DNA from: Desulfobacteraceae bacterium
GTDB lineage: Bacteria > Desulfobacterota > Desulfobacteria > Desulfobacterales > Desulfosarcinaceae
Length of the DNA stretch: 51,760 nt
Direction of reading: 5' to 3'
Assembly: GCA_013003715.1 (NCBI GenBank)
Contig: JABDIN010000092.1
Coordinates: 1-51,760, forward strand
The translations under genes and the position numbers were made by a program. The notes beneath the pieces were generated by a model. It was not told the DNA's origin, searched no databases, and saw only the letters and a list, made by a program, of their open reading frames with translations. Positions within the stretch are counted from its first letter, which is position 1. Each line of letters opens with the position of its first letter. Shown in pieces: positions 51,586 through 51,760 of this stretch.

Positions 51586-51628
51586 GGTAGGGTGCATTCC
51601 ATGCACCATTATACTTGTGAGGCAACGA
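51586..51628 (+). repeat. 43-bp palindrome-containing repeat, copy 2
   Basis: GGTGCAT-TCC-ATGCACC is a perfect 7-bp stem with a 3-base loop. Same orientation as copy 1, 264 bp away; a weaker match in the bases downstream (GTATTCTTT-type) suggests a degenerate tandem duplication. Confidence 0.7.
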
Positions 51629-51654
51629 AGAAGCTCAAATGAAGTGTATCCCGA

Positions 51655-51760
51655 TTAAGCCTCCGACAACCGCTTCAAAGAATACATTCCGGTGAGCCCT
51701 GCCACCGGCTTGGGGATCTTCTCTCGTTTGGCGGGATAGCGGTCCTTGAACCGCTGGAAG
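51655..51760 (-). CDS. C-terminal end of an unknown gene, cut by window edge
   Basis: The minus frame entering at 51760 reads FQRFKDRYPAKREKIPKPVA then GLTGMYSLKRLSEA and stops at TAA 51655. It is basic and has coding-like composition. Too short to name; given the repeats beside it, a mobile-element protein is possible. Confidence 0.3.
   Translation of the reverse strand, partial: FQRFKDRYPAKREKIPKPVAGLTGMYSLKRLSEA

Larger units (their letters stand above)
51070..51654. other. 585-bp intergenic region with repeats
   Basis: Holds repeat fragment E (51203-51218) and two copies of a 43-bp palindromic repeat (51322-51364, 51586-51628). No convincing gene; a 60-codon minus frame at 51263-51445 has no family resemblance. 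Confidence 0.45.

Noticed and set aside
1-51760. CRISPR arrays, tRNA or rRNA genes
   Set aside because: No regularly spaced direct repeats with spacers, no tRNA-like T-arm/acceptor combinations and no rRNA sequence were seen on reading; a tRNAscan run would be the decisive check.

Overview
The window reads as chromosomal DNA of a sulfate-reducing or syntrophic member of the Desulfobacterota (Desulfobacterales-like). The pointers are a corrinoid-dependent methyl-transfer cluster, many Cys-rich and PAS/HAMP-type sensors, two UGA codons that look like selenocysteine, and Desulfobacteraceae-style small families (truncated GIY-YIG protein, sensor C-terminal CxxC modules). Taxonomy is inferred from gene content only. 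No tRNA, rRNA, CRISPR array or intact insertion sequence was seen.

Layout. 1-0.4 kb: transposase remnant abutting serS. 0.4-7.5 kb: housekeeping and accessory genes (serS, HDOD, kinase-like protein plus flavin reductase, cyclase, HD phosphohydrolase, putative metallopeptidase). 7.6-9.2 kb: CsoR-type regulator translationally coupled to an MFS exporter behind a palindromic operator. 9.3-14.1 kb: a three-gene phosphorelay (CHASE-PAS kinase, lone receiver, double-receiver hybrid kinase). 14.5-16.7 kb: zinc-ribbon/Cache/HAMP sensor and a thioredoxin-reductase-like flavoprotein. 16.8-30.1 kb: a long minus-strand methyl-transfer region. In transcription order it holds two 4-vinyl-reductase-type (V4R) proteins, a histidine kinase, a LuxR-type regulator, an MtrH-like methyltransferase, a UroD/MtaA-like methyltransferase, a corrinoid protein, a RACo-like corrinoid activator, two small Cys-rich proteins, a second UroD-family methyltransferase with an in-frame UGA, a thioredoxin-like CxxC protein and a CobW-type GTPase. 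30.3-36.3 kb: a second CobW GTPase, a YkgJ-like protein, a coiled-coil-less SMC-like ATPase coupled to a UxxC thioredoxin-like selenoprotein, a TSCPD-phosphoesterase fusion, an FNR-type reductase and a corrinoid adenosyltransferase. 36.4-42.2 kb: an OmpR-type two-component system and a GT2/LAB_N/GT39 envelope-modification operon, sharing an 11-bp-periodic operator. 42.3-51.8 kb: small genes, two paralogous repeat lipoproteins, a PQQ-type sugar dehydrogenase, and several copies of short repeats.

How it fits together. The MtrH + UroD + corrinoid protein + RACo set matches the architecture of O-demethylase-type methyltransferase systems: methyl donor to corrinoid, corrinoid to tetrahydrofolate, with ATP-dependent reductive reactivation. 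The adenosyltransferase and CobW GTPases suggest local corrinoid or metal handling. The thioredoxin-reductase-like protein and the CxxC protein sit downstream in the same direction and could form a redox relay.

The strongest observation is the pair of selenocysteine candidates. The UroD-family gene at 18354-19388 carries UGA exactly where its family has the Cys zinc ligand (PG-C-D). The thioredoxin-like gene at 33325-33621 carries UGA at residue 17, the same position as Cys17 of its own Cys paralogue at 17924-18325. Each UGA is followed by a perfect 7-bp hairpin with an identical GGU triloop, as expected for a bacterial SECIS element. Conventional gene calling would truncate both genes.
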